Source of the DNA: JBBDIP01 sp050260675
GTDB lineage: Bacteria > Bacillota > Sulfobacillia > Fermentithermobacillales > Fermentithermobacillaceae
Direction: 5' to 3'
Length of the DNA: 30,652 nt
Assembly (NCBI GenBank): GCA_050260675.1
Contig: JBLNCN010000006.1
Location: forward strand, 1 to 30,652
The notes under the pieces are model-generated. The model ran no database searches. It was given only the letters and a program-made list of their open reading frames with translations, and was not told the DNA's origin. Position 1 is the stretch's first letter. Every line of letters begins with the position of its first letter. Both the position numbers and the translations under genes were made by a program. Shown one piece after another: positions 21,381 through 28,730 of this stretch.

Positions 21381-22130
21381 CTATCTCTTATTAGCAGTGA
21401 TCCTGTCTCTTCGGAATCTACCCTTCTGCTCCGGAGTCATCTTCTCGGTGGCGTACTGGAAGATGAGCCTTGCCGCGGTGTTCCTATGCTCCAGCAGGAA
21501 GGCCTCGGTTTCGGTAGGGCGCTTCTTCCATATCTCCCGGAGGAACCACCCCAATCCCTGGTGAACAACCCTCTCCTGGTCCGCCATCATCGGGCGGATG
21601 AAGTCAAGGAGCGGCGCCGGATCGAAGTCACGCTTCAGGGTGTCCAGCATGGCGACAGGGACGGCGCGCCGCTTGAACCTATCGGCAGCAGACCTCCATG
21701 GAGCAAGTTCGTCTAGGGCTACGGTCCCGTTAGCTACAAGCGGCGCCAATATGTCGCCGCAGATGCCGTCGGATACGGCCCAGTTCACAACCTTGCCATC
21801 AAACCACTTGCCGATGCGGCGGACAGTCTCTACACTGAACTGATCCTTGAACGCCGTCACGAAACGGATGGCGAAGCACGACTCCTCGTACTTGCCGCTC
21901 TCCATAAGCGCATCCGCCAGATCGAAGAACCCGTGAAATCCGAGGGCGGCGCGGTATTCCTCGAGAATACGCTTAGCCTCGCTAGCTATCTGGTCGAAGG
22001 CAACACCGTAAGGGTCGTAGCCTTCTTTGAAATACTTACCGTACTTCGCGATGACTTTGGGGTCCGCGTTGGCGACGCAGAAGTCCTTAACGCGGGCCAC
22101 CAGGGATGCCGGATCGGCTATGCCAGACAC
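21381..22130 (-). CDS. AlkD-like DNA alkylation repair protein
   Basis: The protein has 249 residues, made almost entirely of helical HEAT-like repeats as in the DNA_alkylation family. Landmarks are NWAVSDGICGDILAPL, the RFKRRAVPVAMLDTLK block and DQERVVHQGLGWFLREIWK; AlkD enzymes use conserved Trp, Asp and Arg residues in such blocks to excise alkylated purines. Base-excision repair of 3-methyladenine or 7-methylguanine is the likely role, by family resemblance only. The GTG start overlaps the last base of the preceding stop (TAGTG), implying tight coupling to the lipoprotein hydrolase, whose function looks unrelated. Confidence 0.82.
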   Translation of the reverse strand: MSGIADPASLVARVKDFCVANADPKVIAKYGKYFKEGYDPYGVAFDQIASEAKRILEEYRAALGFHGFFDLADALMESGKYEESCFAIRFVTAFKDQFSVETVRRIGKWFDGKVVNWAVSDGICGDILAPLVANGTVALDELAPWRSAADRFKRRAVPVAMLDTLKRDFDPAPLLDFIRPMMADQERVVHQGLGWFLREIWKKRPTETEAFLLEHRNTAARLIFQYATEKMTPEQKGRFRRDRITANKR

Positions 22131-23536
22131 TAGAGCGCCTCCTCACTCAGCCAAGTCGCGATGATATCGATGACAGCGGGGTCAACAATGCCGGGGTTCT
22201 GGTACTCCGCGGGGGCGGATTTGCCCTCGCCCGGGATGAACAAATGGTTCAGTGCCGGGAAGGACTTGAGCAGCGTGCCATCCTTGCCTTCCAAGGCTTC
22301 CTCCCAGAGACCGAAGTCCTCCATGGTGACCTGGTAGTCCCGCTCGCCCTGCAGGATGAGCATGGGCAAATTCAGGGATTTTGCGGTTTCCACCGGGTTG
22401 TAGGCCATGATGTCGTCCCAGTAGGCCTTCGAAGCTCCCATGACGACCTCACCTGCTTGAAGGCGACCATCACGGACCTTGTCCATGTCGCCCTTCACTC
22501 TGGCGATCTCGGCGGACTCGGTGTCATCAACGCTGCCGTCGAGAGAGGCGATGTACTGCACCTGCTCTTCGATGAGTATCGAAAGGTCCCTCGCGTTGGG
22601 AGCCAGCATGATAAGTCCGGCGACACTGCTTTCACCGTTCGCTTCGCCCGCTTCAGCCCCTATCCTTGGCGCAAGGGACGCTCCAAGGCTGTGCCCCAGC
22701 ACGTAGACCCTGTCGGGGTCCACTCCCTCAGTCTCCTTGAGGAGCGCCACGGCGGAAAGGGCATCGTCCAAAACCTCTTCCTTAACAGTAAAGGTCTCCA
22801 TGAGGGCCGATGTTTCAGCAGGGTACTGCTTGGTCCGCTTCTCGTACCTGAGCACCGCAATACCCCGAGAGGCGAGCCCCCAGGCCAAGTCCTTGAATGG
22901 CTTATTGGGGCCCACTGTCTCATCGCGGTCGTTGGCTCCGGATCCGTGTATCAGGACCACCGCCGGGAATGGACCTTTGCCCTTCGGCATTGAGAGAGTG
23001 CCCGGCAGCTTCCATTGGCTGGTACCGACAACGCATTCAGTCTCGGAAAAGGCGGAGGTGTCGGCGTAGGCCGGCTGATTGTAGGAGGGGGCCTCCGCTT
23101 GCGACGGACCAAACCACAAGCCGGTGACTTTCCCGGCTGCATCGAACACCACCTTGGCGTCCACAGCTGCTTTCTCAAACTTGCAGGTGACGTAGACGCA
23201 CCTGTAGCCGGCTTCCACAGCCATACGGGTCCCGCTGATCCGATCGAACGCGCCAGCCTGTCCAACGAGAGTCTGCCAGGTCTCGGCCGCCTTTGCGGCC
23301 GGCATAGCGGTTGCCATTCTGGACTCCATCATCTTCACGGCGTCCTCGGGCTTGTCCTCCGCCATGAACCGGAGGAAAGTCCGGGCACGCTCGTCGAGTT
23401 GGGCATCGGTAAGGTCGGGCGGCTGTGCCGCCGGTTTTGAGCAGGCTGACAGCATGAGAGCGAGCAGCGCCAATATGAGCAGTTCAGTCGTGAACCGCAG
23501 TCCGGCTTTGTACCGCAGTCCGATCCTCTGTCGCAA
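22130..23536 (-). CDS. Lipoprotein alpha/beta hydrolase (esterase) with N-terminal DUF3887-like domain
   Basis: The protein has 468 residues. A hydrophobic signal ends in the lipobox LSAC (Cys32), so it should be a membrane-anchored surface lipoprotein. Residues ~40-150 resemble the DUF3887 module often found before such hydrolases. The alpha/beta hydrolase domain shows VVLIHGSGANDRD (oxyanion), the nucleophile elbow GHSLGAS, Asp in LILQGERDYQV and His in FPALNHLFIPG. It is probably a serine esterase acting outside the membrane; the substrate is unknown. The start is a TTG with AAGGATGG about nine bases upstream. It lies 47 bases after the nitronate-monooxygenase-like gene on the same strand. 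Confidence 0.88.
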   Translation of the reverse strand: MRQRIGLRYKAGLRFTTELLILALLALMLSACSKPAAQPPDLTDAQLDERARTFLRFMAEDKPEDAVKMMESRMATAMPAAKAAETWQTLVGQAGAFDRISGTRMAVEAGYRCVYVTCKFEKAAVDAKVVFDAAGKVTGLWFGPSQAEAPSYNQPAYADTSAFSETECVVGTSQWKLPGTLSMPKGKGPFPAVVLIHGSGANDRDETVGPNKPFKDLAWGLASRGIAVLRYEKRTKQYPAETSALMETFTVKEEVLDDALSAVALLKETEGVDPDRVYVLGHSLGASLAPRIGAEAGEANGESSVAGLIMLAPNARDLSILIEEQVQYIASLDGSVDDTESAEIARVKGDMDKVRDGRLQAGEVVMGASKAYWDDIMAYNPVETAKSLNLPMLILQGERDYQVTMEDFGLWEEALEGKDGTLLKSFPALNHLFIPGEGKSAPAEYQNPGIVDPAVIDIIATWLSEEAL

Positions 23537-23583
23537 GACAATCCATCCTTTCGCCGGGATGGACCCCGGTTACAAGGATCATA

Positions 23584-24555
23584 TCATGCGGGCTGGATTT
23601 CTCTCAGGCGCCTTGTCGCGCCGGCAACAAGCTGAGCGATGATCTCCCTGACCGGAAGGATCTCTTTTATGCGGGTCGCGCTGGCGCCGGAAAACACCAC
23701 TCCGTGGTCCACGTCACCTTTGCGGGATCGATCCAAGGCGTCAAGGATGCAGTAAGCATGCGTGCACCGTTTGAGGCAGTCATCGCAGGACACGTCCTGG
23801 ACAAGTTCGCCGCGAGCCAGCGCCTCGGTAAACCGGTTCCTGATGGCGCGCCCCGTCATGCCGACCGGGCTTTCGACGAGGACAATGTCCCCTTCCTTCA
23901 CGCCCAGATGCATCCTCTTGAACTCGTCGGCAGCCGTGCACTCTTCGGATGCGATGAATCGTGTCGCGAGCTGCACCCCCTGGGCGCCGAGGGCAAACAG
24001 GTCCGCGGCTTCCTCTCCTGTGGCAATGCCGCCGGCTGCTATTACGGGGAGGTCCGTCGCTTGGCGCACCTCGGGAAGGACTTCCCGGATCGGCCTGTCT
24101 GTTCCCAGGTGGCCGCCTGCTTCAGTACCTTCAACGACAATGGCGGCGGCTCCCAGATTGGTTGCGATGCGGGCAAGTTTGGCGGAAGAGACGATAGGCA
24201 GGATATTGGTACCCGACTCCTTGCCCCACGCGAACATGTCCCTGGAAAAGCCCGCGCCTGACACTATAAAGTCCACTTTCTCCTGGATGGCGGTCTTGAC
24301 CAGTTCGGCGAAGTGGCGCACGGCAAAAAGGACGTTGACCCCGATAATGCCTTTGGTCTTGCTCCGAGCGTAGCGTATCTCGCTCCTGAGTTCATCGGAC
24401 GTCATACCGGTGCCGGCAATGGTCCCGACCCCGCCCGCCTCCGCGACCGCGGCAGCCAGAGGGCCGGTGGACACGCGTACGGCCATGCCGCCTTGCACAA
24501 ACGGGTAGCGTGCAGTGAGGTTTCCTATCTTGAGCGTCGGCAGCTCCAATCGCAC
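23584..24555 (-). CDS. Nitronate monooxygenase-like FMN flavoprotein
   Basis: The protein has 323 residues in a TIM barrel of the NMO / 2-nitropropane dioxygenase family. Motifs: PFVQGGMAVRVSTGPLAAAV, GVNVLFA, a substrate-region VEGTEAGGHLG and phosphate-binding PVIAAGGIATGEEAADLFALGAQGVQL. In anaerobes this family is also annotated as NAD(P)H-dependent flavin oxidoreductase, or FabK-like enoyl-ACP reductase. The C-terminus carries CDDCLKRCTHAYC, a Cys-rich segment seen in a subset of these proteins. FabK is less likely, since no fatty-acid genes are near. Start: the GTG at 24555 is very close to AGGGAG; a TTG two codons later (24549) has better spacing. Confidence 0.88.
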   Translation of the reverse strand: MRLELPTLKIGNLTARYPFVQGGMAVRVSTGPLAAAVAEAGGVGTIAGTGMTSDELRSEIRYARSKTKGIIGVNVLFAVRHFAELVKTAIQEKVDFIVSGAGFSRDMFAWGKESGTNILPIVSSAKLARIATNLGAAAIVVEGTEAGGHLGTDRPIREVLPEVRQATDLPVIAAGGIATGEEAADLFALGAQGVQLATRFIASEECTAADEFKRMHLGVKEGDIVLVESPVGMTGRAIRNRFTEALARGELVQDVSCDDCLKRCTHAYCILDALDRSRKGDVDHGVVFSGASATRIKEILPVREIIAQLVAGATRRLREIQPA

Positions 24556-24594
24556 CGCTCCCTAACTGGTATATCTCATAAGTGAAGTTGACTG

Positions 24595-24600
24595 ATTATA
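24595..24600 (-). promoter_or_regulatory. Possible -10 box for the flavoprotein gene
   Basis: A perfect TATAAT on the minus strand lies about 45 bases before the flavoprotein start. No good -35 is seen 16-18 bp upstream, so this rests on the -10 alone. Confidence 0.35.
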
Positions 24601-24633
24601 CTACTTTCCCGCATACCCTGGGGTGTTTTATTA

Positions 24634-24660
24634 TTGCTCATTCCTTCAAAGGCGTATAAT
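24634..24660 (+). promoter_or_regulatory. Putative aspS leader promoter
   Basis: A perfect TATAAT (24655-24660) is preceded by TTGCTC (24634-24639) with a short 15-bp spacer. Initiation near 24667 would begin the transcript just before Stem I of the T-box. Confidence 0.6.
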
Positions 24661-24666
24661 ATCAAC

Positions 24667-24923
24667 CAAACACGATGACCCGGACCCAGTACGGGCGAGC
24701 GAGGCACAAGAGAGAGCCGGGGAGGGTGGAAACCCGGTGCCGCAGCCGCCCCGAAGATAGCCGGCGAGTGGCCGAGGCCGTATCCTCCACGTTACAGGAG
24801 GTTGAGCGGCGGCAATCCCTGTGGCAATCCACCTGGGCAAACCAGTTGGAAGGGATCGTCGCCAATAAGGGTGGCACCGCGGACTATTGGTAAATGGCCC
24901 GCCCCTTCGGGGGCGGGCTTTTT
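24667..24923 (+). promoter_or_regulatory. T-box leader with GAU (Asp) specifier
   Basis: The T-box sequence AAGGGTGGCACCGCGG is at 24867-24882. Stem I can be followed by eye. GGCAC (24703) pairs with GTGCC around the AGAGAG...CCGGG/CCCGG distal part. GGGCG pairs with CGCCC below it. The specifier loop has AGTA on its 5' side and GAA-GAT-A on its 3' side, the usual S-turn arrangement. That makes GAT (24756-24758) the specifier, an aspartate codon, matching the downstream gene. Uncharged tRNA-Asp should favour the antiterminator and switch on aspS. Confidence 0.92.
24897..24923 (+). terminator. T-box-controlled intrinsic terminator
   Basis: GCCCGCCCC and GGGGCGGGC form a tight stem with a very small loop, followed by TTTTT (24919-24923). 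It sits between the T-box sequence and the aspS ribosome binding site, as a regulated terminator should. Confidence 0.92.
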
Positions 24924-24940
24924 GACTAGGAGGGGCAAAC

Positions 24941-26233
24941 ATGGAGAGAGCGCTGTGTTCGGAACTGCCTTCTCATGTGGGCGAGGAGGTCGTGATTCGG
25001 GGTTGGGCTCACAGGGTAAGAAACATGGGCAAGTTCAGGTTCATTTTGGTGCGGGACCGTAGCGGCATCGTCCAGGTCGTAGCAGCCGGCGACCTAGCGA
25101 AAGACCCCGACGTTTCATTGGAGACAGCTCTGGAAGTCGAGGGTAAGGTTGTCCCTGCGCCGGCAACCGAACTGGGATGCGAAATCCAGGCCAGCGGAAT
25201 GCGGCTTCTCAGCGCCAAGCCCGATGTGCTCCCGTTTGAGGTGAACCTGCCAAGCGTTGAGACAGGCCTGGAGAACATGCTGGACCACCGGGTGCTATCC
25301 CTGCGGAACCCTCGCACCAGAGCGGCGTTTACAGTCCAATCCGAGATCCTGGAAGGCTTCAGGCAGTTCCTGCGCGGCGAGGGGTTCACCGAGGTCCAGA
25401 CTCCAAAGATAGTAGCCACCGGAACCGAGGGAGGCGCCGAGCTGTTCCCGGTCCGTTACTTTGAGAAGCCCGCGTACTTGGCCCAAAGCCCCCAGTTCTA
25501 CAAGCAGATGCTGGTCGGTTCAGGGTTTGAGCGGGTCTACGAGATTGGCCATGTCTTCCGGGCGGAGCGGCACAACACGTCAAGGCACCTCAACGAGTTT
25601 GTGAGCCTCGACCTGGAGATGGGCTTTATCGACGGACTTGAGGACCTCCTCCGGCTTGAGGAACGTCTCCTTGACCGCATCTTCAGGCACCTCGAGGAAA
25701 CTTGCTCAGCCGAACTCAAGCTTTGCGGCGCCGCGCTACCCGCCGTGGGGTCCATTCCCCGCCTAAAGGTGAGCGAGATAGCGCAGATCCTGAAGCGCGA
25801 GTACGGCAAGGAGCTGCCGGACGGATCGCTGGATACCGAAGGAGAACGCCTCATCGGCGAGTACGCGGAGACCAGGTTAGGGAGCCCGTTCGTCTTCGCC
25901 ACCCATTACCCGGCAACAGCAAGACCTATGTACTCGCTGCCGGACCCAGAGGATCCTTCGATCACTCATACATTTGACCTGCTGTTCAAGGGCATGGAGA
26001 TGAACAGCGGCGGGATGAGGATAAATGACCACCGGCAGCTCTCGGACAACATGCGCAAGTTCGGCCTGGACCCGAAGGACTTCGAGAGCTACCTGGAGGT
26101 CTTTCGTTACGGCATGCCGCCCCACGGCGGCTTCGCCATCGGACTGGAGCGGCTGACAGTCAAAGCACTGGGGCTGGAGAACATCCGCGAGGCCTCACTG
26201 TTCCCGAGGGATAGAGACCGGCTATCGCCTTAG
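24941..26233 (+). CDS. aspS: Aspartyl-tRNA synthetase, archaeal type (probably non-discriminating)
   Basis: The protein has 430 residues. The N-terminal OB-fold anticodon domain (1-~105, VIRGWAHRVRNMGKFRFILVRD) is followed by a class IIb catalytic core: LSLRNPRTRAAF, the motif 2 region YEIGHVFRAERHNTSRHLNEF, and motif 3 GGFAIGLERL. The ~150-residue GAD insertion of ordinary bacterial AspRS is absent, so this is the short archaeal form. Clostridial relatives often aspartylate both tRNA-Asp and tRNA-Asn, feeding the GatCAB amidotransferase. The His in GWAH fits reported non-discriminating enzymes, but this is inference. gatCAB is not adjacent. AGGAGGGG lies five bases before the ATG. Confidence 0.94.
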   Translation: MERALCSELPSHVGEEVVIRGWAHRVRNMGKFRFILVRDRSGIVQVVAAGDLAKDPDVSLETALEVEGKVVPAPATELGCEIQASGMRLLSAKPDVLPFEVNLPSVETGLENMLDHRVLSLRNPRTRAAFTVQSEILEGFRQFLRGEGFTEVQTPKIVATGTEGGAELFPVRYFEKPAYLAQSPQFYKQMLVGSGFERVYEIGHVFRAERHNTSRHLNEFVSLDLEMGFIDGLEDLLRLEERLLDRIFRHLEETCSAELKLCGAALPAVGSIPRLKVSEIAQILKREYGKELPDGSLDTEGERLIGEYAETRLGSPFVFATHYPATARPMYSLPDPEDPSITHTFDLLFKGMEMNSGGMRINDHRQLSDNMRKFGLDPKDFESYLEVFRYGMPPHGGFAIGLERLTVKALGLENIREASLFPRDRDRLSP

Positions 26234-26283
26234 ACGTGCGCAGAGCCTAACCACCCCGAATAGCCAACGGCGGCCCCCTGCAA

Positions 26284-26344
26284 GCGCCCACCTAGCGCTT
26301 GCCTGTCTACCGCTTTTCTTCGCCGCTGTCGCGGCCGGTGCCGC
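26284..26344. repeat. Left copy of ~60-bp direct repeat flanking the DUF1254 gene
   Basis: This aligns with 27761-27820 in the same orientation: GCGCCCAC, CTAGCGCTTG, TCTACCGCTTTTCT and GCGGCC are shared, with several 1-2 base indels. The right copy contains the last codons and stop of the ECF-like gene. The left copy keeps the same GAA-AAG-CGG-TAG end but a shifted frame before it, as expected for a decayed duplicate. Confidence 0.8.
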
Positions 26345-26369
26345 CTAGTTTGGTAACAGCAGCCAATAT

Positions 26370-26409
26370 CCCTGCATATGGTTATTTGAGGAGTGATTCA
26401 TATGCAGGG
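26370..26409. repeat. Perfect 11-bp inverted repeat over the DUF1254 start codon
   Basis: CCCTGCATATG (26370-26380) and CATATGCAGGG (26399-26409) are exact reverse complements separated by 18 bases. The loop holds the ribosome binding site (GAGGAG), and the ATG at 26402 lies in the 3' arm. In RNA this would be a start-sequestering hairpin; in DNA it could be an operator. Confidence 0.85.
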
Positions 26410-27721
26410 AGATTGTTTTTCGGGCTCATTTCGTGAGAACTTCGCGTACAGCCTAGGCATACAAGCCTATATATATGGGTATCCGCTTGTCTTAATGGAA
26501 AGGACCAGGAACCTCTCAACGTTGATTGAGATGCCGGCTGAACCGGCACTTACCGCGTACAATGTGTTCTTTCATGAAGACATCGGGCCGGAATACCAGG
26601 ATGTAGTTACTCCCAACGTTGATACTGTCTACTGCGTTGCTTGGCTGGACCTCTCACGAAAACCTGTAGTTCTTAACGTCCCGGATACTGATGACAGGTA
26701 TTATGTAATGCAGATCATGGACGCATATTCGAATACCTTTTCCAGCTTGGGGCGCCGCACTACAGGAACGGGCGCCGCTAGATATGCCATCGTTGGACCG
26801 GATTGGAAAGGTGTTCTGCCTTCAAGGTTCAAGGAGGTCAAATCCCCCACGAACACCGCCTGGATTGTAGGCCGCGTACTGGCAAAAGGTGAGGCTGATA
26901 GGGAAGAGGCAATGAGAGTACTCAGGCAATTCACCCTGACCTCACTGGATGGAGACCAGAACCCTTACGTGATAAAGCCTGCAAACAAGTTGCTCTTGGA
27001 TAACAAGGTTGAAGACCTATGTGCTGTGGACTTCTTCAAGACCATGACCGACTTGATGATCCTGAATCCTACTACCGGCAATGAGTCCTTTGAGAAGCAG
27101 TTCGAGCACATCGGCATTGATCTTACGTACGGCTTTGACGCTAGCAAGTTAGACCCAGAGATCATCTCAGGGCTAAACCGAGCAGTCACAGACGCGTTTC
27201 CCATAATCACAAATGGTCAGGAAGGGCTAGACCCACGGGTGAGCAATGGATGGTTGACATATCCCGGTCTGGGCACTTACGGGGACCAATTCCTCAAACG
27301 AGCATATATCGCCTATATGGGGCTGGGGGCAAATGTAGATGAGGAAGCCACGTGTCCCAGAACCTTTGTCGATGACCAGGGACATCAGCTAAGTGGACAA
27401 TACGAATACATCCTGCGGTTTGCCAAAGAACAGCGGCCCCCCGTAAGAGCTTTCTGGTCGGTGACGATGTACGATAAGAACTTCTTCTTAGTGAAGAATG
27501 ATGATAAGCGCTATGCGATTGCGGATTACGATCCAGGACTTGAGTGGAACACGGACGGCTCCTTGGACATCTACATCCAGAGGTGTCCGCCGGTAAATCA
27601 CAGGTCGAATTGGCTGCCGGCGCCGAAAGATGAGTTCAACTTGCTGCTAAGGATGTACCAACCCGCAGCCAAAGTGCTAAACGGCACATATCAAGTGCCG
27701 GGGGTAAGACGTGTGAGATAG
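26402..27721 (+). CDS. DUF1254/DUF1214 domain protein
   Basis: The protein has 439 residues. The N-terminal part (AYIYGYPLVLMERTRN, TPNVDTVYCVAWLDLSRKPVVLNVPD, RYYVMQIMDAYSNTFSSLG) matches DUF1254. The C-terminal part (FWSVTMYDKNFFLVKND, LDIYIQRCPP, NWLPAPKDEFNLLLRMYQP) matches DUF1214. The pair is widespread and its biochemical role is unknown to me; there is no signal peptide. The gene looks visibly richer in A and T than its neighbours. It is bounded by ~60-bp direct repeats and its start lies in a perfect inverted repeat, which together suggest acquisition by transfer. Start: ATG at 26402 with GAGGAG eight bases upstream; an in-frame GTG three codons earlier overlaps that spacing. Confidence 0.9.
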   Translation: MQGDCFSGSFRENFAYSLGIQAYIYGYPLVLMERTRNLSTLIEMPAEPALTAYNVFFHEDIGPEYQDVVTPNVDTVYCVAWLDLSRKPVVLNVPDTDDRYYVMQIMDAYSNTFSSLGRRTTGTGAARYAIVGPDWKGVLPSRFKEVKSPTNTAWIVGRVLAKGEADREEAMRVLRQFTLTSLDGDQNPYVIKPANKLLLDNKVEDLCAVDFFKTMTDLMILNPTTGNESFEKQFEHIGIDLTYGFDASKLDPEIISGLNRAVTDAFPIITNGQEGLDPRVSNGWLTYPGLGTYGDQFLKRAYIAYMGLGANVDEEATCPRTFVDDQGHQLSGQYEYILRFAKEQRPPVRAFWSVTMYDKNFFLVKNDDKRYAIADYDPGLEWNTDGSLDIYIQRCPPVNHRSNWLPAPKDEFNLLLRMYQPAAKVLNGTYQVPGVRRVR

Positions 27722-27736
27722 CGGCCAGATGGCCGC
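27721..27736 (+). terminator. Short hairpin at the DUF1254 stop codon
   Basis: GCGGCC and GGCCGC form a perfect 6-bp stem with a 4-base loop, starting on the last base of the stop codon, followed by TGATTTACC. It has no real U-run, so it is a weak terminator candidate. Confidence 0.4.
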
Positions 27737-27760
27737 TGATTTACCGGCGGTTTGTCACGG

Positions 27761-27820
27761 GCGCCCACACTAGCGCTTGCTGTTCTACCGCTTTTCTCGC
27801 ATAAGCGCGGCCAATACCGC
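27761..27820. repeat. Right copy of ~60-bp direct repeat
   Basis: This is the partner of 26284-26344. It covers the final 12 codons of the minus-strand ECF-like gene, stop included, plus about 24 bases beyond it, so it is likely the ancestral copy. Confidence 0.8.
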
Positions 27821-28267
27821 AGCGGCGACGACAGCCCCGCCAAACGCTGTGAACAACTGGGTTATGGTCATCGAGGCGTAGGCCGCGGCAGGTATCTTGG
27901 TGCCGGTGGATATGAGGTATTTGACACCCAGGGTCATGACGCCGTACTTGAGCACGCTTGCGACGGCCATGGCCAAGTACCGGTTGTACTTTCTAAGGTA
28001 CCCTGATGCCAGGGACAGGGTGACGTTGCCCGCGATGATCACCGGCACAGCCGGCGCGAGTTTCACTATGCCTGTCATAAGGCCGACCCAGGGGGTGATA
28101 GCCCCCACAAAAACGCCGGCCAGAGGCCCTACGAAGATGCTGGATACGAAGAGCACCGCGTTGACTCCCGGGCCCGTAACCGGCTGCGGAAGGTTCATCG
28201 CCTGCAGCGCCAGCGCCAGGCCAGCCAAAAGACCGGTTCTTGCTACATCCGCCACTCGAATCTTCAT
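27785..28267 (-). CDS. ECF-transporter S-component-like membrane protein
   Basis: The protein has 160 residues with about five to six hydrophobic segments. The N-terminal GLLAGLALALQAMNLPQPVTGPGVNAVLF, then GPLAGVFVGAITPWVGLMTG, resembles the substrate-capture subunits of energy-coupling-factor transporters. The vitamin or metal bound cannot be inferred, and no A/A'/T components are nearby; S-components often share a distant ECF module. The ATG is preceded by GGAGGAGG. It lies 46 bases after the TM1266-type gene on the same strand, so both may be co-transcribed. Its 3' end is the likely source of the repeat copy found beyond the DUF1254 gene. Confidence 0.75.
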   Translation of the reverse strand: MKIRVADVARTGLLAGLALALQAMNLPQPVTGPGVNAVLFVSSIFVGPLAGVFVGAITPWVGLMTGIVKLAPAVPVIIAGNVTLSLASGYLRKYNRYLAMAVASVLKYGVMTLGVKYLISTGTKIPAAAYASMTITQLFTAFGGAVVAAAVLAALMREKR

Positions 28268-28313
28268 ATCCCGGTTCCTCCTCCAATGCGATCTTTGGCG
28301 CGATTCGTTCGGG

Positions 28314-28574
28314 CTATGTAAGCGCCGAGCGGACCTTGACGCCAGGGATACCGCCGAGCTTTCCTGTCAAGGCTCCCAAGGTGTCGGTGTCGCCGTCCAC
28401 GATGAGGGCAATGACCGAGATACCTCTATCCCTGTACGGGACCCCCATGCGCCCCACTATGATTTCCCCATAATCGCCGAGCAACTGGTTGACCTTAGGC
28501 GCGGAAAGGAGTCTGTCCTCAATCACGATGGCCACTACTCCAACTCGTCTTTGGGGCAATGAAGCGCTGCTCAA
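28314..28574 (-). CDS. TM1266-family putative iron-only hydrogenase system regulator
   Basis: The protein has 86 residues from the chosen TTG. The pattern RVGVVAIVIEDRL..APKVNQLLGDYGEIIVGRMGVPYRDRG, then SVIALIVDGDTDTLGALTGKLGGIPGVKVRSAL, is characteristic of the small ACT-like TM1266 family. It is named for its frequent proximity to [FeFe]-hydrogenase and maturase genes; direct regulatory evidence is limited. A complete [FeFe]-hydrogenase lies about 13 kb away on the same strand. The TTG is chosen because GGAGGG precedes it by six bases; an earlier in-frame start would span that site and the start of the transcript leader. Confidence 0.88.
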   Translation of the reverse strand: MSSASLPQRRVGVVAIVIEDRLLSAPKVNQLLGDYGEIIVGRMGVPYRDRGISVIALIVDGDTDTLGALTGKLGGIPGVKVRSALT

Positions 28575-28620
28575 ACTCGTCCCTCCTTCGTCCGGAAGAG
28601 TGCTCCCTAGACACGCGGGC

Positions 28621-28647
28621 AAAACAAAAGGCCCGCGCGAGGCGGGC
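28621..28647 (-). terminator. Intrinsic terminator after the LCP gene
   Basis: On the minus strand, GCCCGC (28647-28642) pairs with GCGGGC (28636-28631) across a 5-base loop, followed by CTTTTGTTTT. It lies about 85 bases past the LCP stop and before the TM1266-type gene, separating the two units. Confidence 0.75.
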
Positions 28648-28675
28648 TAATGCAATATCAACACCCAATGCATTA
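28648..28675. repeat. TAATGCA/TGCATTA inverted repeat upstream of the TM1266-type gene
   Basis: Perfect 7-bp arms (28648-28654 and 28669-28675) are separated by 14 bases, next to the LCP terminator. The A+T-rich arms and spacing suit a dimeric regulator site as much as an RNA hairpin. Confidence 0.4.
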
Positions 28676-28730
28676 ACCCCAAGTTCAGGGCGGAGCCCCT
28701 CCCCGCAGGTCAGAAACCTTCTTGTGAAAG

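Noticed and set aside
24700..24760. Asparagine (AAC) specifier in the T-box
   Set aside because: No AAC occurs on the 3' side of the specifier loop; the S-turn alignment gives GAU.
26284..27820. Insertion sequence around the DUF1254 gene
   Set aside because: No transposase, no terminal inverted repeats and no short target duplication; the flanks are long direct repeats tied to a gene end.
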